Source: Amycolatopsis camponoti
Lineage (GTDB): Bacteria; Actinomycetota; Actinomycetes; Mycobacteriales; Pseudonocardiaceae
DNA: 64,000 bases
Direction: 5' to 3'
NCBI RefSeq assembly: GCF_902497555.1
Contig: NZ_CABVGP010000001.1
Span: 992,001 to 1,056,000 of the forward strand
A program made the position numbers and the translations under genes. The notes below the pieces were generated by a model. That model saw only the letters and a program-made list of their open reading frames with translations, did not search any database and was not told the DNA's origin. Shown here piece after piece: positions 39,991-49,700 of the stretch (positions are counted from its first letter, which is position 1; each line of letters begins with the position of its first letter).

Positions 39991-40779
39991 TCAGCCTCCC
40001 TGGACAGCCATCTCGTCGATCCACGCGTCGACCGCGCCCGCCTTGCGCACGAACGACTCCCGCACGCAGGCGTGCGGCAGGATCAGGAACTCCTCCGTGC
40101 CGAGGCCGCGCACGACCGCGTCGGCGACGTCCTCGGGTTCGAGCAGTGGTGCGGCCGCGGCGATCGCCAGCGCGGCCGGGTGGCCGGCGGCGATGCCGGG
40201 TTCGAGCAGCGCCGTCCGGACGCCGAGCGGGCACAGCGCGCTGACCCGCACGCCGCGCGGCCGGTAGGTGATCGCCAGCCATTCGGCGAGGCCGACGGCC
40301 GCGTGCTTGGTGACCGAGTACGGCGCGTCGCCGGGGGTGCCGAGCAGCCCGGCACCCGACGCCGTGATCAGCAGGTAGCCCTCGCCGCGCGCGAGCATCG
40401 CGGGCAGCACGACCTGCGCGGCGTGGACGTGCTGCATGACGTTGATCTCCCACGACCTCGTCCACTGCTCGTCCGCGGCGTGGACGCCGGTGCCGAACGC
40501 CGCGCCCGCGTTGGCGCAGAACAGGTCCACCTCGCCGAACTCGGCGCGGGCCGCCGCGACCAGCGTCTTCAGGTCCTTTTTGGACTTCGCGTCTGCGGTC
40601 ACGGCGACGGCGCGCCCGCCCGCGTCGGCTATTGCGTCCGCCACGCGCCCGGCGCCTGCGGCGTCGACGTCGGACACGACCACCCCGGCCGCGCCCTCGG
40701 CGGCGAAGCGCCGCGCCATGGCGGCCCCGATTCCGTGTGCGGCGCCGGTCAGCACGACGACGCGTCCGGTCAGTTCCAC
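39991..40779 (-). CDS. Short-chain dehydrogenase/reductase
   Basis: GTG 40779 has GGAG 5 bp upstream, giving 262 aa. SDR motifs: nucleotide-binding VVVLTGAAHGIGAAMARRFA, LFCANAGAAFGTG (NNAG-like), catalytic Ser in LLITASGAGLLG, and PYSVTKHAAVGLAEW with Tyr/Lys. A C-terminal substrate segment follows (LEPEDVADAVVRGLGTEEFLILPHACV). It uses NAD(P)H on an unknown alcohol or ketone. It is divergent from the large synthase operon at 40995 and forms a two-gene unit with the aldo/keto reductase. Confidence 0.92.
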   Translation of the reverse strand: MELTGRVVVLTGAAHGIGAAMARRFAAEGAAGVVVSDVDAAGAGRVADAIADAGGRAVAVTADAKSKKDLKTLVAAARAEFGEVDLFCANAGAAFGTGVHAADEQWTRSWEINVMQHVHAAQVVLPAMLARGEGYLLITASGAGLLGTPGDAPYSVTKHAAVGLAEWLAITYRPRGVRVSALCPLGVRTALLEPGIAAGHPAALAIAAAAPLLEPEDVADAVVRGLGTEEFLILPHACVRESFVRKAGAVDAWIDEMAVQGG

Positions 40780-40994
40780 GCGGACTCCAGTATTTTCCGG
40801 GCTATTGTTACGCAGGTGAGCGAATAGCATTTCCCGTTTAGAATGCGTATGACAAAAGTGCTGGTCAGGGCCGTGATCGTGCGGTCTTCACAGTTTCACA
40901 CCCTAGCACGAGTATTGCTTTTTACAGGTCCGGTGCGTTATTCCTGTGATTGGTCTGCGTGAAGATCACCCCACCCCGCACAGGAGGTCCGCCG
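40780..40994. promoter_or_regulatory. Divergent promoter region of SDR and the lipid/polyketide synthase operon
   Basis: This 215-bp gap is noticeably AT-richer than the flanks, especially 40800-40970, with runs such as CTTTTTACA and TATTCC. No pair of boxes stands out clearly enough to call. A very strong AGGAGG ribosome site is at 40983-40988 before ATG 40995. Transcription both ways must start here. Confidence 0.45.
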
Positions 40995-43900
40995 ATGGCC
41001 GAGCTCGTCCCGCCGTCGCACGCTCGACGGCTGCGATGCCTGGGCATCGGCGACCCCGACGCGGTGGCCGCCGTCGCTCGCGGCGGCGGTCTCGGGGTGC
41101 TGGACGGCGCCGATCCGGCCGATCTCCGGCTCGTCGCGGCGCGGGTCCGGGTGCCCTACGGGGTGCGCACGGACGGTCCGGTTCCCGAGGGCGTCGCCTT
41201 CGCCGTCCGCACGACGGCGCCGTGGACCGGCTCGCTCGCCGAGGTGTCCGACCTCGCGACGGCCGGGGAGGCCGTCGCCGGTGGCGCGCTGGGGCTGCTC
41301 GCCCGCGGCGGCGAACTGAGCGACTTCGTTCTGCTGCAACAGCTTCTCGGCACGTTCGACGTCCCGGTGTGGGGCAACGCGGCCGGCCCGCGGACGGCGG
41401 TGGGGGCACTCGCCGGCGGCGCGGCCGGAGTGCTCCTCGATTCCACAGTGGAAGCGGACGTCCGCCGGGTCGTCGGCGCCTCGGTCCCGGCGGTCGCGCC
41501 GCCGGATCGGCTGTGCCGGACCTTGGGCAGCGCGCTCCCGGTGGTCCAAGGCCCGATGACGCGGGTCAGCGACCAGCCGGGGTTCGCGGCCGCGGTCGCC
41601 GAAGCGGGCGGGTTCCCGTTCGTAGCGGTGGCCACGGCGAACGGCGCGCGCACCACCGAGCTGCTCACGCGCACCGCCGAGCGTCTCGGCGACCGGCCGT
41701 GGGGCGCCGGCATCCTCGGTTTCGTGCCCGACGCCCTGCGCGTCGAGCAGCTCGTCGCGATCCGCGCCGCGCGGCCGCGGTGCGTGCTGATCGCGGGCGG
41801 GAAACCCGGACAGGTCAAGGCTTTGGAGGCCGAGGGGATCGCGACGTTCGTGCACGTCCCGTCGCCGATCCTGCTCGGGCAGTACCTCGACGCCGGGGTC
41901 CGCCGGTTCGTCTTCGAGGGCGCCGAATGCGGTGGGCACGTCGGCCCGCGGCCGAGTTTCGCGCTGTGGGAGGAACAACTCGACGTCCTCGGCGCGGCCG
42001 AGGACGTCGAAGTGCTGTTCGCGGGCGGGATCCACGACGCCCGGTCGGCCGCGATGGTCACCGCGATGGCGGCGCCGCTCGACGCCGTCGGCGTCCTGAT
42101 GGGCACCGCGTACCTCTTCACCGAAGAAGCCGTGACGCACGGCGCGATCACCGGCCTGTTCCAGGAACGCGCGCTCGCCGCGGACCGCACCGTCACGCTC
42201 GAGACCGCGCCGGGCCACCGCACGCGGTGCTTGCCGAGCCCGTACACGGCGGAGTTCGAGCAGGTCAAGGCCGGGCTGAGCGACGTGCCCGCGCAGGAGG
42301 CGTGGCAGCGGCTGGAAGAGCTGAACACCGGACGGCTGCGCGTCGCGAGCAAGGGCGTCCGCCGCGACGGCTCGCCGCTGGCCGAAGAGACCCAGCTCGC
42401 CGAGGGGATGTTCATGGCCGGCGAGGTCGCCGTGCTGCGCGACCGCCGGACGACGATCGCCGCCCTGCACGCCGAGGTGACGGCCGGGAAATCCTTTGCG
42501 CGGGCGGCGGAACCCGCGTCGACCTCGGACACCGGGGACATCGCCGTCATCGGCATGGCCTGCACGTTCCCGGGTGCGCCCGACCTCGAAGCGTTCTGGT
42601 CGAACGTCCTGCGCGGCGAGGACGCGGTGACCGAGGTCCCGGCGGAACGCTGGGATCCCGCCGTCTACTTCGGACAGTCCACTTCGAAGTGGGGCGGGTT
42701 CCTGCCTCCGTTGGAAGTCGACCCGCTCGACTACGGCATCCCGCCGTCCGCGATGGGCAGCATCGATCCCGCGCAACTGGTGTCCCTGGAGACCGCGCGC
42801 CGGGCGCTGGCCGACGCGGGGTACGGCGAGCGCGAGTTCGACCGCGAGCACACCAGCGTCGTGTTCGGCGCGGAGGCGGGCGGCGACCTCGCCAACGCGG
42901 GCGCGCTGCGGTCGCTGCTCGACGGCTACCTCGACGAGGTGCCGCCCGAGCTGCTCGCCCAGCTGCCCGCGCCGACGGAGGACACGTTCCCCGGCACGCT
43001 CGCGAACGTCATCTCCGGCCGGATCGCCAACCGGCTCGACCTCGGCGGCGCGAACTACACGGTGGACGCCGCGTGCGGCTCGTCGCTGGCCGCGCTCGAC
43101 CTGGCGGCGAAGGAGCTGCGGGCGGGGACGAGCTCGCTGGTGCTGTGCGGCGCGGTCGACCTGCACAACGGCATCCACGACTACCTGATGTTCACCTCGG
43201 CGGGAGCGTTGTCCCCGACGGGCCGCTGCCGCCCGTTCGACGCGGCGGCCGACGGGATCGCGCTGGGCGAGGGCGTCGCGTGCCTGGTGCTGAAGCGCCT
43301 GTCCGACGCCGAACGCGACGGCGACCGGATCTACGCGGTGGTCAAGGGCGTGGGCGCGGCGAGCGACGGCAAGGCGCTGGGGTTGACCGCGCCGCGTCCG
43401 GAGGGTCAGCACCGGGCCCTGGAAAGGGCTTACCGAGACGCCGGAGTATCCCCGGTGGACGTGGGTCTGGTGGAGGCGCACGGAACCGGCACGGTGGTCG
43501 GCGACGCGACGGAGCTGCGGACGTTGACCGGCTTCTTCGCCGACGCGGGTGCCGCGCCCGGCTCGTGTGTGCTGGGGTCGGTCAAGAGCCAGATCGGCCA
43601 CACGAAGTGCGCGGCGGGCCTGGCCGGCTTGATCAAGGCGGCGCTGGCGCTGTGGCACGAGGTGGTGCCCCCGACGGTGCACTTGAGCAAGCCGAACGAG
43701 GCTTGGGACGCGGCGGCGAGCCCGTTCACGTTCACGACGAGCGCGCGGCCGTGGGCCGACCCGGCCCGCCTGGCGGGGGTGAGCGCGTTCGGCTTCGGCG
43801 GGACGAACTTCCACGCGGTGCTGGGCGCGGGACCGGTGGCCCCGGACCGTCGTCACGGCCCGCGCGATTGGGCACCGGAGGCGGAGGAGGTGCTGGCCGG

Positions 43901-46763
43901 GATCGGGCAAAGCACGGGCGAGCCGCTGACGGCCGGTACTGCGGGTCAATCCGTCTCGGGCGAGGCCGATCCGGGCGGGGTCGCCTTCCTCTTCCCCGGC
44001 CAGGGCAGCCAGCGCATCGGCATGCTCGCCGAGTTGTTCGTGCACTTCCCCGAACTCGCCGACCTCCTCAAGCTCGCCCCCGACGTCGCCGCGAAAGCGT
44101 TTCCCTCCCAATCCTTCGCCTCAGCGACCGCCGAGGCGCAGGAACAAGCCCTCACCGACACCCGCGTCGCCCAGCCCGCGCTCGGGCTCGTCGAAACCGC
44201 CGTCGCGAGACTTCTCGGCCAAGTCGGCGTGCGTCCCGACTTCCTCGCCGGGCACTCCTACGGCGAGCTCGTCGCGCTGTCGGTCGCCGGGGCCTTCGAC
44301 ACCGAGACCCTCCTCCGCCTGAGCCGGGCCCGCGCGAACGCCATCGCGGACGTCGCCCGGCCCGGCGCGATGGCCGCCGTCAAAGCGGCGAAGGACCTGC
44401 TGACCCCGACCCTCATCGGCCCGGACGTCGTGATCGCCAACCACAACGCGCCCGAGCAGGTCGTCCTGTCGGGACCCACGGCCGCCGTCGAGCGCGCTGT
44501 CCGGCGGCTGCGCGAAACCGGCATCACCGCCCAGCGGATCCCCGTCGCCTGCGCCTTCCACAGCCCGTTGGTCGCCGGGGCGGGTGATCTCTTCGGTGCC
44601 GCACTCGCCCGGGAGGACGTCGGGACCCCCCGGCGAACGGTGTGGTCGAACCGCACCGCGAAGCCGTACGAAGATGACGTCCGAAGCGAACTCGTTGCCC
44701 AGATCGGCGCACCCGTCCGGTTCCTCGACCAGATCGACGCGATGTACGACGCCGGGGCGCGGACGTTCGTCGAGGTCGGGCCGGGGCGGGTGCTCACCCG
44801 GCTGGTCGGGGAGATCCTCGGCGACCGTCCGCACACCGTCGTCGCCTGCGGGCCCGATCTGAAGGCCTTCCTGACCGCCCTGCGCACTCTCGCGCGAGCC
44901 GGTGTCGACGTCCGGACCGAGCGTCTGAACCGGCGACGACGTCCCGCACCCTCCCCGACCGCCTGGGCCGTCGACGGGCGGTCCGTCCGCGCGCCCGGCG
45001 CCGAGGCTCCCGCCCTGCCCCCGGCCCGACGAATCCGGAGTTCAGCCATGACCCAGCCCGCGCCCGGCCGCGACCAGGCGGTCGTCGACTTCCTCCGCGC
45101 CACCCGCGAACTCGTCGCCGCCCAGCGGGAGGTCATGCTCGGCTACCTGGGCAGCGCGCCCGCCCCCACGCCCGCACCCATCGTGATCCCCGAACCCGAA
45201 CCCGAACCGGTGACCGAAGCCCCGGCGGACGTCAAGACCACCGTGCTCGGCGTGATCAGCGAGCGCACCGGCTACCCCGCCGAGATGATCGCCGGCGACC
45301 TCGACCTCGAAGCCGACCTGTCGATCGACTCGATCAAGCGCACCGAGATCGCGGGCACCCTGCTGTCCCGGCTGGGGCTCCCGGCCGACGACCGCACCGA
45401 CCAGCTCAGCCGCGACCGGACCGCCGACGCGCTGGCCGCGCACCTGGAGAGCTGGCTGAACCCCGCCCCGGCGGCCGCCGCGCCCACGCGGTACCGGCTC
45501 GACCGGGTGCCCGTGCCGCTGGACCCGGATCCCGGGCGGCTGCGCGGGAAGACCGTGGCCGCCGAGGACGACGCCGTGCGGGCCGCGTTCGCCGCGGCCG
45601 GGGCGGAGGTCGTCACCGGCGACGCGGACATCACCGTCCTCCTCGGCGACGACGTCCTGCGGGTGTTCACCCGGCTCAAGGCCACGAGCGGCACCGTCCT
45701 GGTCGCCGCGAAACCCGGCGTCCCCGGGCTCCGCGGCCTGGTGCGGTCGGCCGCGCTGGAACGCGACGACGTCACCCGGCTCGTGGAGGTGACGCAGGAC
45801 GTGGCGAAGACCCTGGTGGACGAAGCCCTCAGCGACGGGCCGGCGGTGGTCGGCCACGATGAGACCGGCCGCTTCACGATCGAACCCCGGCCCGCGGACC
45901 TCCCGGCGATCGCCTACTCCGGCGCCGGGCCGGGTGGGGGTGAGCTGTCCGCGCTCGGCCTCGGCCCGGACTCCGTCGTCCTGCTGGTCGGCGGGGCGCG
46001 CGGGATCACCGCCCGCGTGGCGATCGCGTTCGCCGCCTCGGGGTGCCGGCTCGAGCTCGCCGGGCGGACGCCGTGGCCGGGCGAGCCGGACGACCTGCCC
46101 GCCGACCCGGCCGCGATGCGCGCGGTGCTGGCCGGGCGCGGTGGCTCGGTCGCCGACATCGAACACCGCGTGCGGACCGTGCTGGCCCAGCGTGAAATCG
46201 GCCGCACCCTCGACGAGATCCGCGCCGCCGGCGGTGACCCGGCCTACCGGTCGCTCGACGTGCGCGACCCGGACGCCGTCCGCCACCTCGTCAAGAGCCT
46301 CGACGGCCGGGTCGACGGTGTCGTCTTCGCGGCGGGCGTGCTCGACGACAAGCTCATGGCGGACAAGGACGAGCACTCCTTCCGGACCGTGTTCGAGACC
46401 AAGGTTGACGGCGCGCGCTCCCTCCTCGCCGCGCTGGCCGAAACCGGCGTCGAACCCGGGTTCGTCACCTTCTTCGGCAGCATCGCCGCGGTGCTCGGCA
46501 ACCGCGGCCAGACCGACTACGCCGCGGCGAACGACGCGCTGGAGGCGGTGGGCGCCGGTTGGCCCGGCCGCGCCGTGACCGTCCACTGGGGACCGTGGGC
46601 GCCCGCGGACGACCACGGCGGGATGGTGTCACCCGAACTCGCACGCGAGTACGAACGCCGGGACATCAGCCTGCTCGACGCGGACGAGGGCACCGCCGCC
46701 CTGCTGCGCGAACTCGCTTACGGCACCGACCGCGCCGTCCTGTACACGGCGTCGTTGTGGTGA
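40995..46763 (+). CDS. Iterative type I PKS / secondary-lipid synthase subunit: NPD(ER)-KS-AT-ACP-KR
   Basis: The start is ATG 40995 after AGGAGG. This 1922-aa protein has, in order: a PfaD/nitronate-monooxygenase-like flavin domain at about 160-510 (VVQGPMTRVSDQPGFAAAVAEAGG, LFAGGIHDARSAAMVTAM), as enoyl reductase of PUFA synthases; a KS at 515-950 with Cys694 in VDAACGSSLAA and His in EAHGTGT and GHTKCAAG; an AT at about 995-1300 with Ser1088 in GHSYGE; an ACP with Ser1446 in LSIDSIKRTEI, the pattern seen in PUFA and enediyne PKS; and a KR at about 1660-1922 (LLVGGARGITARVAIAFAASG; Tyr1842 in GQTDYAAAND). It lacks DH, which is on the next gene. It builds a carbon chain and reduces beta-keto and enoyl groups. 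GTGA overlap with the next subunit. Confidence 0.87.
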   Translation: MAELVPPSHARRLRCLGIGDPDAVAAVARGGGLGVLDGADPADLRLVAARVRVPYGVRTDGPVPEGVAFAVRTTAPWTGSLAEVSDLATAGEAVAGGALGLLARGGELSDFVLLQQLLGTFDVPVWGNAAGPRTAVGALAGGAAGVLLDSTVEADVRRVVGASVPAVAPPDRLCRTLGSALPVVQGPMTRVSDQPGFAAAVAEAGGFPFVAVATANGARTTELLTRTAERLGDRPWGAGILGFVPDALRVEQLVAIRAARPRCVLIAGGKPGQVKALEAEGIATFVHVPSPILLGQYLDAGVRRFVFEGAECGGHVGPRPSFALWEEQLDVLGAAEDVEVLFAGGIHDARSAAMVTAMAAPLDAVGVLMGTAYLFTEEAVTHGAITGLFQERALAADRTVTLETAPGHRTRCLPSPYTAEFEQVKAGLSDVPAQEAWQRLEELNTGRLRVASKGVRRDGSPLAEETQLAEGMFMAGEVAVLRDRRTTIAALHAEVTAGKSFARAAEPASTSDTGDIAVIGMACTFPGAPDLEAFWSNVLRGEDAVTEVPAERWDPAVYFGQSTSKWGGFLPPLEVDPLDYGIPPSAMGSIDPAQLVSLETARRALADAGYGEREFDREHTSVVFGAEAGGDLANAGALRSLLDGYLDEVPPELLAQLPAPTEDTFPGTLANVISGRIANRLDLGGANYTVDAACGSSLAALDLAAKELRAGTSSLVLCGAVDLHNGIHDYLMFTSAGALSPTGRCRPFDAAADGIALGEGVACLVLKRLSDAERDGDRIYAVVKGVGAASDGKALGLTAPRPEGQHRALERAYRDAGVSPVDVGLVEAHGTGTVVGDATELRTLTGFFADAGAAPGSCVLGSVKSQIGHTKCAAGLAGLIKAALALWHEVVPPTVHLSKPNEAWDAAASPFTFTTSARPWADPARLAGVSAFGFGGTNFHAVLGAGPVAPDRRHGPRDWAPEAEEVLAGIGQSTGEPLTAGTAGQSVSGEADPGGVAFLFPGQGSQRIGMLAELFVHFPELADLLKLAPDVAAKAFPSQSFASATAEAQEQALTDTRVAQPALGLVETAVARLLGQVGVRPDFLAGHSYGELVALSVAGAFDTETLLRLSRARANAIADVARPGAMAAVKAAKDLLTPTLIGPDVVIANHNAPEQVVLSGPTAAVERAVRRLRETGITAQRIPVACAFHSPLVAGAGDLFGAALAREDVGTPRRTVWSNRTAKPYEDDVRSELVAQIGAPVRFLDQIDAMYDAGARTFVEVGPGRVLTRLVGEILGDRPHTVVACGPDLKAFLTALRTLARAGVDVRTERLNRRRRPAPSPTAWAVDGRSVRAPGAEAPALPPARRIRSSAMTQPAPGRDQAVVDFLRATRELVAAQREVMLGYLGSAPAPTPAPIVIPEPEPEPVTEAPADVKTTVLGVISERTGYPAEMIAGDLDLEADLSIDSIKRTEIAGTLLSRLGLPADDRTDQLSRDRTADALAAHLESWLNPAPAAAAPTRYRLDRVPVPLDPDPGRLRGKTVAAEDDAVRAAFAAAGAEVVTGDADITVLLGDDVLRVFTRLKATSGTVLVAAKPGVPGLRGLVRSAALERDDVTRLVEVTQDVAKTLVDEALSDGPAVVGHDETGRFTIEPRPADLPAIAYSGAGPGGGELSALGLGPDSVVLLVGGARGITARVAIAFAASGCRLELAGRTPWPGEPDDLPADPAAMRAVLAGRGGSVADIEHRVRTVLAQREIGRTLDEIRAAGGDPAYRSLDVRDPDAVRHLVKSLDGRVDGVVFAAGVLDDKLMADKDEHSFRTVFETKVDGARSLLAALAETGVEPGFVTFFGSIAAVLGNRGQTDYAAANDALEAVGAGWPGRAVTVHWGPWAPADDHGGMVSPELAREYERRDISLLDADEGTAALLRELAYGTDRAVLYTASLW

Positions 46764-49700
46764 GCCAGGAGCCGGTCGCGATCGTCGGCATGGGCGTGTT
46801 CCTGCCCGGTGCGTCCACAGTGGACCAGTACTGGCGGAACCTCACCGAGGGCGTCGACGCCGTCACCGAGATCCCGCCGCACCGCCGCGACCCGGCGTTC
46901 CACGGCCACGACGCGACCGCGCCGGACCGGACCCACGGCCGCCGCGGCGGGTTCGCCCCCGACACCCTGGACTTCGACCCGATCGCCCACGGCGTCCCGC
47001 CGATGTCGCTCGAAGGCGCCGAGCCGGACCAGCTGACGGCGCTGGCCGTCGCCCTGGCCGCGGTCGGCGACGCCGGTGGCCTCGGCCGGCTCGGCGACCT
47101 CGAGCGCGTCGGCGTCGTGCTCGGCCGCGGCGGCTACCTCTCGCCCGGGCTGCGGGGCTTCGACCAGCGCGTCCGGACCGTCCGGCAGGTCACCCGCACG
47201 GTCGGCGAGCTGATGCCGTCGGCCGGGCCGGACGTCCTGGACCGGCTCCGGACGGCGCTGCTGGAACCCCTCGGCGAGTTCCGGCCGGAGACCGCCGCCG
47301 GGCTGGTGCCGAACCTCGCCGCCGCCCGCGTCGCCCACCGGCTCGACCTCGGCGGCCCCGCGTACACAGTGGACGCCGCCTGCGCGTCTTCGCTGGTCGC
47401 GGTCGACCAGGCGATCGGCGAGCTGACCCGGCGCCGCTGCGACGTCGTGCTGGCCGGGGGCGTCCACCAGACGCACGACGACACGCTCTGGTCGCTGTTC
47501 ACCCAGCTCGGCGCGCTGTCGCCGAGCCAGCGGATCAGCCCGCTCTCGCGCGACGCCGACGGCATGCTCATCGGCGAGGGCACCGCGCTCGTCGTGCTCA
47601 AGCGGCTGGCCGACGCGCGGCGTGACGGCGACCGCGTGTACGCCGTGATCCGCGGCAGCGGCACGTCGAGCGACGGCCGGGGCGCGAGCCTGCTCAGCCC
47701 GTCCGTCGCCGGGCAGACCCTCGCGCTGCGCCGGGCCTGGGACGGGCTCGACCCGGCGGAGATCGGCCTGCTGGAGGCCCACGGCACGGCCACGCCCGCC
47801 GGGGACGCCGCCGAGCTGACCACCGTCGCCGACTTCTTCGGGCAGGTCGCGGGACCGCGGTCGGTGATCGGCTCGGTGAAGTCGATGATCGGGCACACCC
47901 TGCCGACGGCCGGGGCCGCCGGGCTGGTCAAGGTGGCGCTCGCTCTGCACCACGGCGTGCTGCCGCCGACGCTGAACTGCGCCGACCCGAACCCGCTGCT
48001 GGACAAGACCCGGTTCCGGGTGCTGGCCGAGGCCGAGCCGTGGGGCGCGCTGCCCCGCGTCGGCGCGGTCAACGCGTTCGGCTTCGGCGGTGTGAACGCG
48101 CACGTCGTGCTGGCGGCCGGGGACCCGGCGCCGAAACGGCGGGTGCGCGTCGACGAGCCCGAACGCGTGCTGCGGCTGGCCGCGAACACCCCCGAAGAGC
48201 TGCTGGAGCGTCTCGACCGGCCCGGCGAAGGTGACGGCCCCTGCCGGATCGGGATCGCCGGCGTGGACGAGCGCAAGCTGGCCGCGGCCCGGAGGGTGAT
48301 CGCCAAGGTGGCGGCCGAAGGCCGGTCGTGGCACGGTGGCGGCGACATCTGGTGCTCGGTCGACCCGTTGCTGCCGAACGGGAAGATCGCGTTCGTCCAC
48401 CCGGGACTCGAGGCCGGTGCCGAACCACGCGTCGAGGACGTGGCGAAGCACTTCGGCCTCGACCGTCCACAGTGGTCCACGGCGAGTGTGCTCGACCGCG
48501 CGACGAGCGTGTCGGCGACCGGCCTGGTGCTCGACGAGGCCCTGCGGCGGCTGGCGATCCGGCCGGACGCGCTGGCCGGGCACAGCGTCGGCGAGTGGAC
48601 CGCGATGCAGGCCGCCGGGATGTACCGGGCGGAGCCGGGCCTTCTCGACCGCTACTGGCCCGAGGGGTTCGAACTGCCCGACGCGGACTACCTGGTGCTG
48701 GGCTGCCCGGCCGCGCGAGTCGCCGAGCTGCTCCCCGGTGACCTCGTCGTCTCCCACGAAAACGCGACGAAGCAGACGATCGTGTGCGGCCCGCCCGACG
48801 TCGTCGCGAAGTTCGCCGAGACGTGCCGCGGCCTCGGGATCGTGGCGCGGACGCTGCCGTTCCGGTCGGGCTTCCACACCCCGCTGATGCGGCCGCACCT
48901 CGCGCCGTTCGCCCGGCTCGCCGCCGAGCTGGACCTGCGCGAGCCGGCGCTGCCGGTGTGGTCGGCGACGACCGCGCGGCCCTATCCGGCCGAGCCGGAC
49001 GCGGTCCGTGAGCTCTACCTCGTGCACCTGATCCGCCCGGTCCGGTTCCGGGAGCTGACCGAAGCACTGCACGACGCCGGGTTCCGCGCGTTCGTGCAGG
49101 TCGGTGCCGGGCAGCTCGGTTCGTACATCACCGACACGCTCGGCGAGCGGCGGCACCTCGTCGTCGCGGCCGCGTCCGGCACCCGCTCCGGCCTCGCGCA
49201 GCTGCGCCGGGTCGCGACCGCGTTATGGACCGAAGGCGGGAACCCGGACTTCGCGGCCCTGGAGCCGCCGCGGATCCGGCTCACCACCGGGAACTCCCTG
49301 CTGTCGCTGGGAGACGCGGCTCGCGGGTTGCTCGACGCCCCCGCGGTGCCCGCCGGGGTGCCGGACGCGATCGTCGCCGAGTTCACCGCGTTGCTCGACG
49401 AGACCCGCCGGACCGCGGCGGACGTCGTGGCGGCGGCCGCGCGCAAGCGGTTCGAGTCCACTGTGGACGTCTCGCTGACCGCGATGCCGTACCTGCGGGA
49501 CCACCGGTTCTTCCGGCAGCGCGAAGACTGGCCCGACGAGTCCGACTTCCGGCCGGTGGTGCCGGCCACGACGCTGGTGGACCTCGCCTGCCGGGCGGTC
49601 GAGCGCACTTGGCCGGGCACGACGGCGGTCGCGGTGCGGGACGCCGTGTTCTCCCGGTGGCTGATCGCGTCGCCGGCGCAGCGCGTGCCGCTGTCGATGA

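Noticed and set aside
40938..44111. A ~1057-codon minus-strand frame opposite the NPD-KS-AT gene
   Set aside because: Composition is typical of an antisense shadow; the plus strand has continuous conserved domains.
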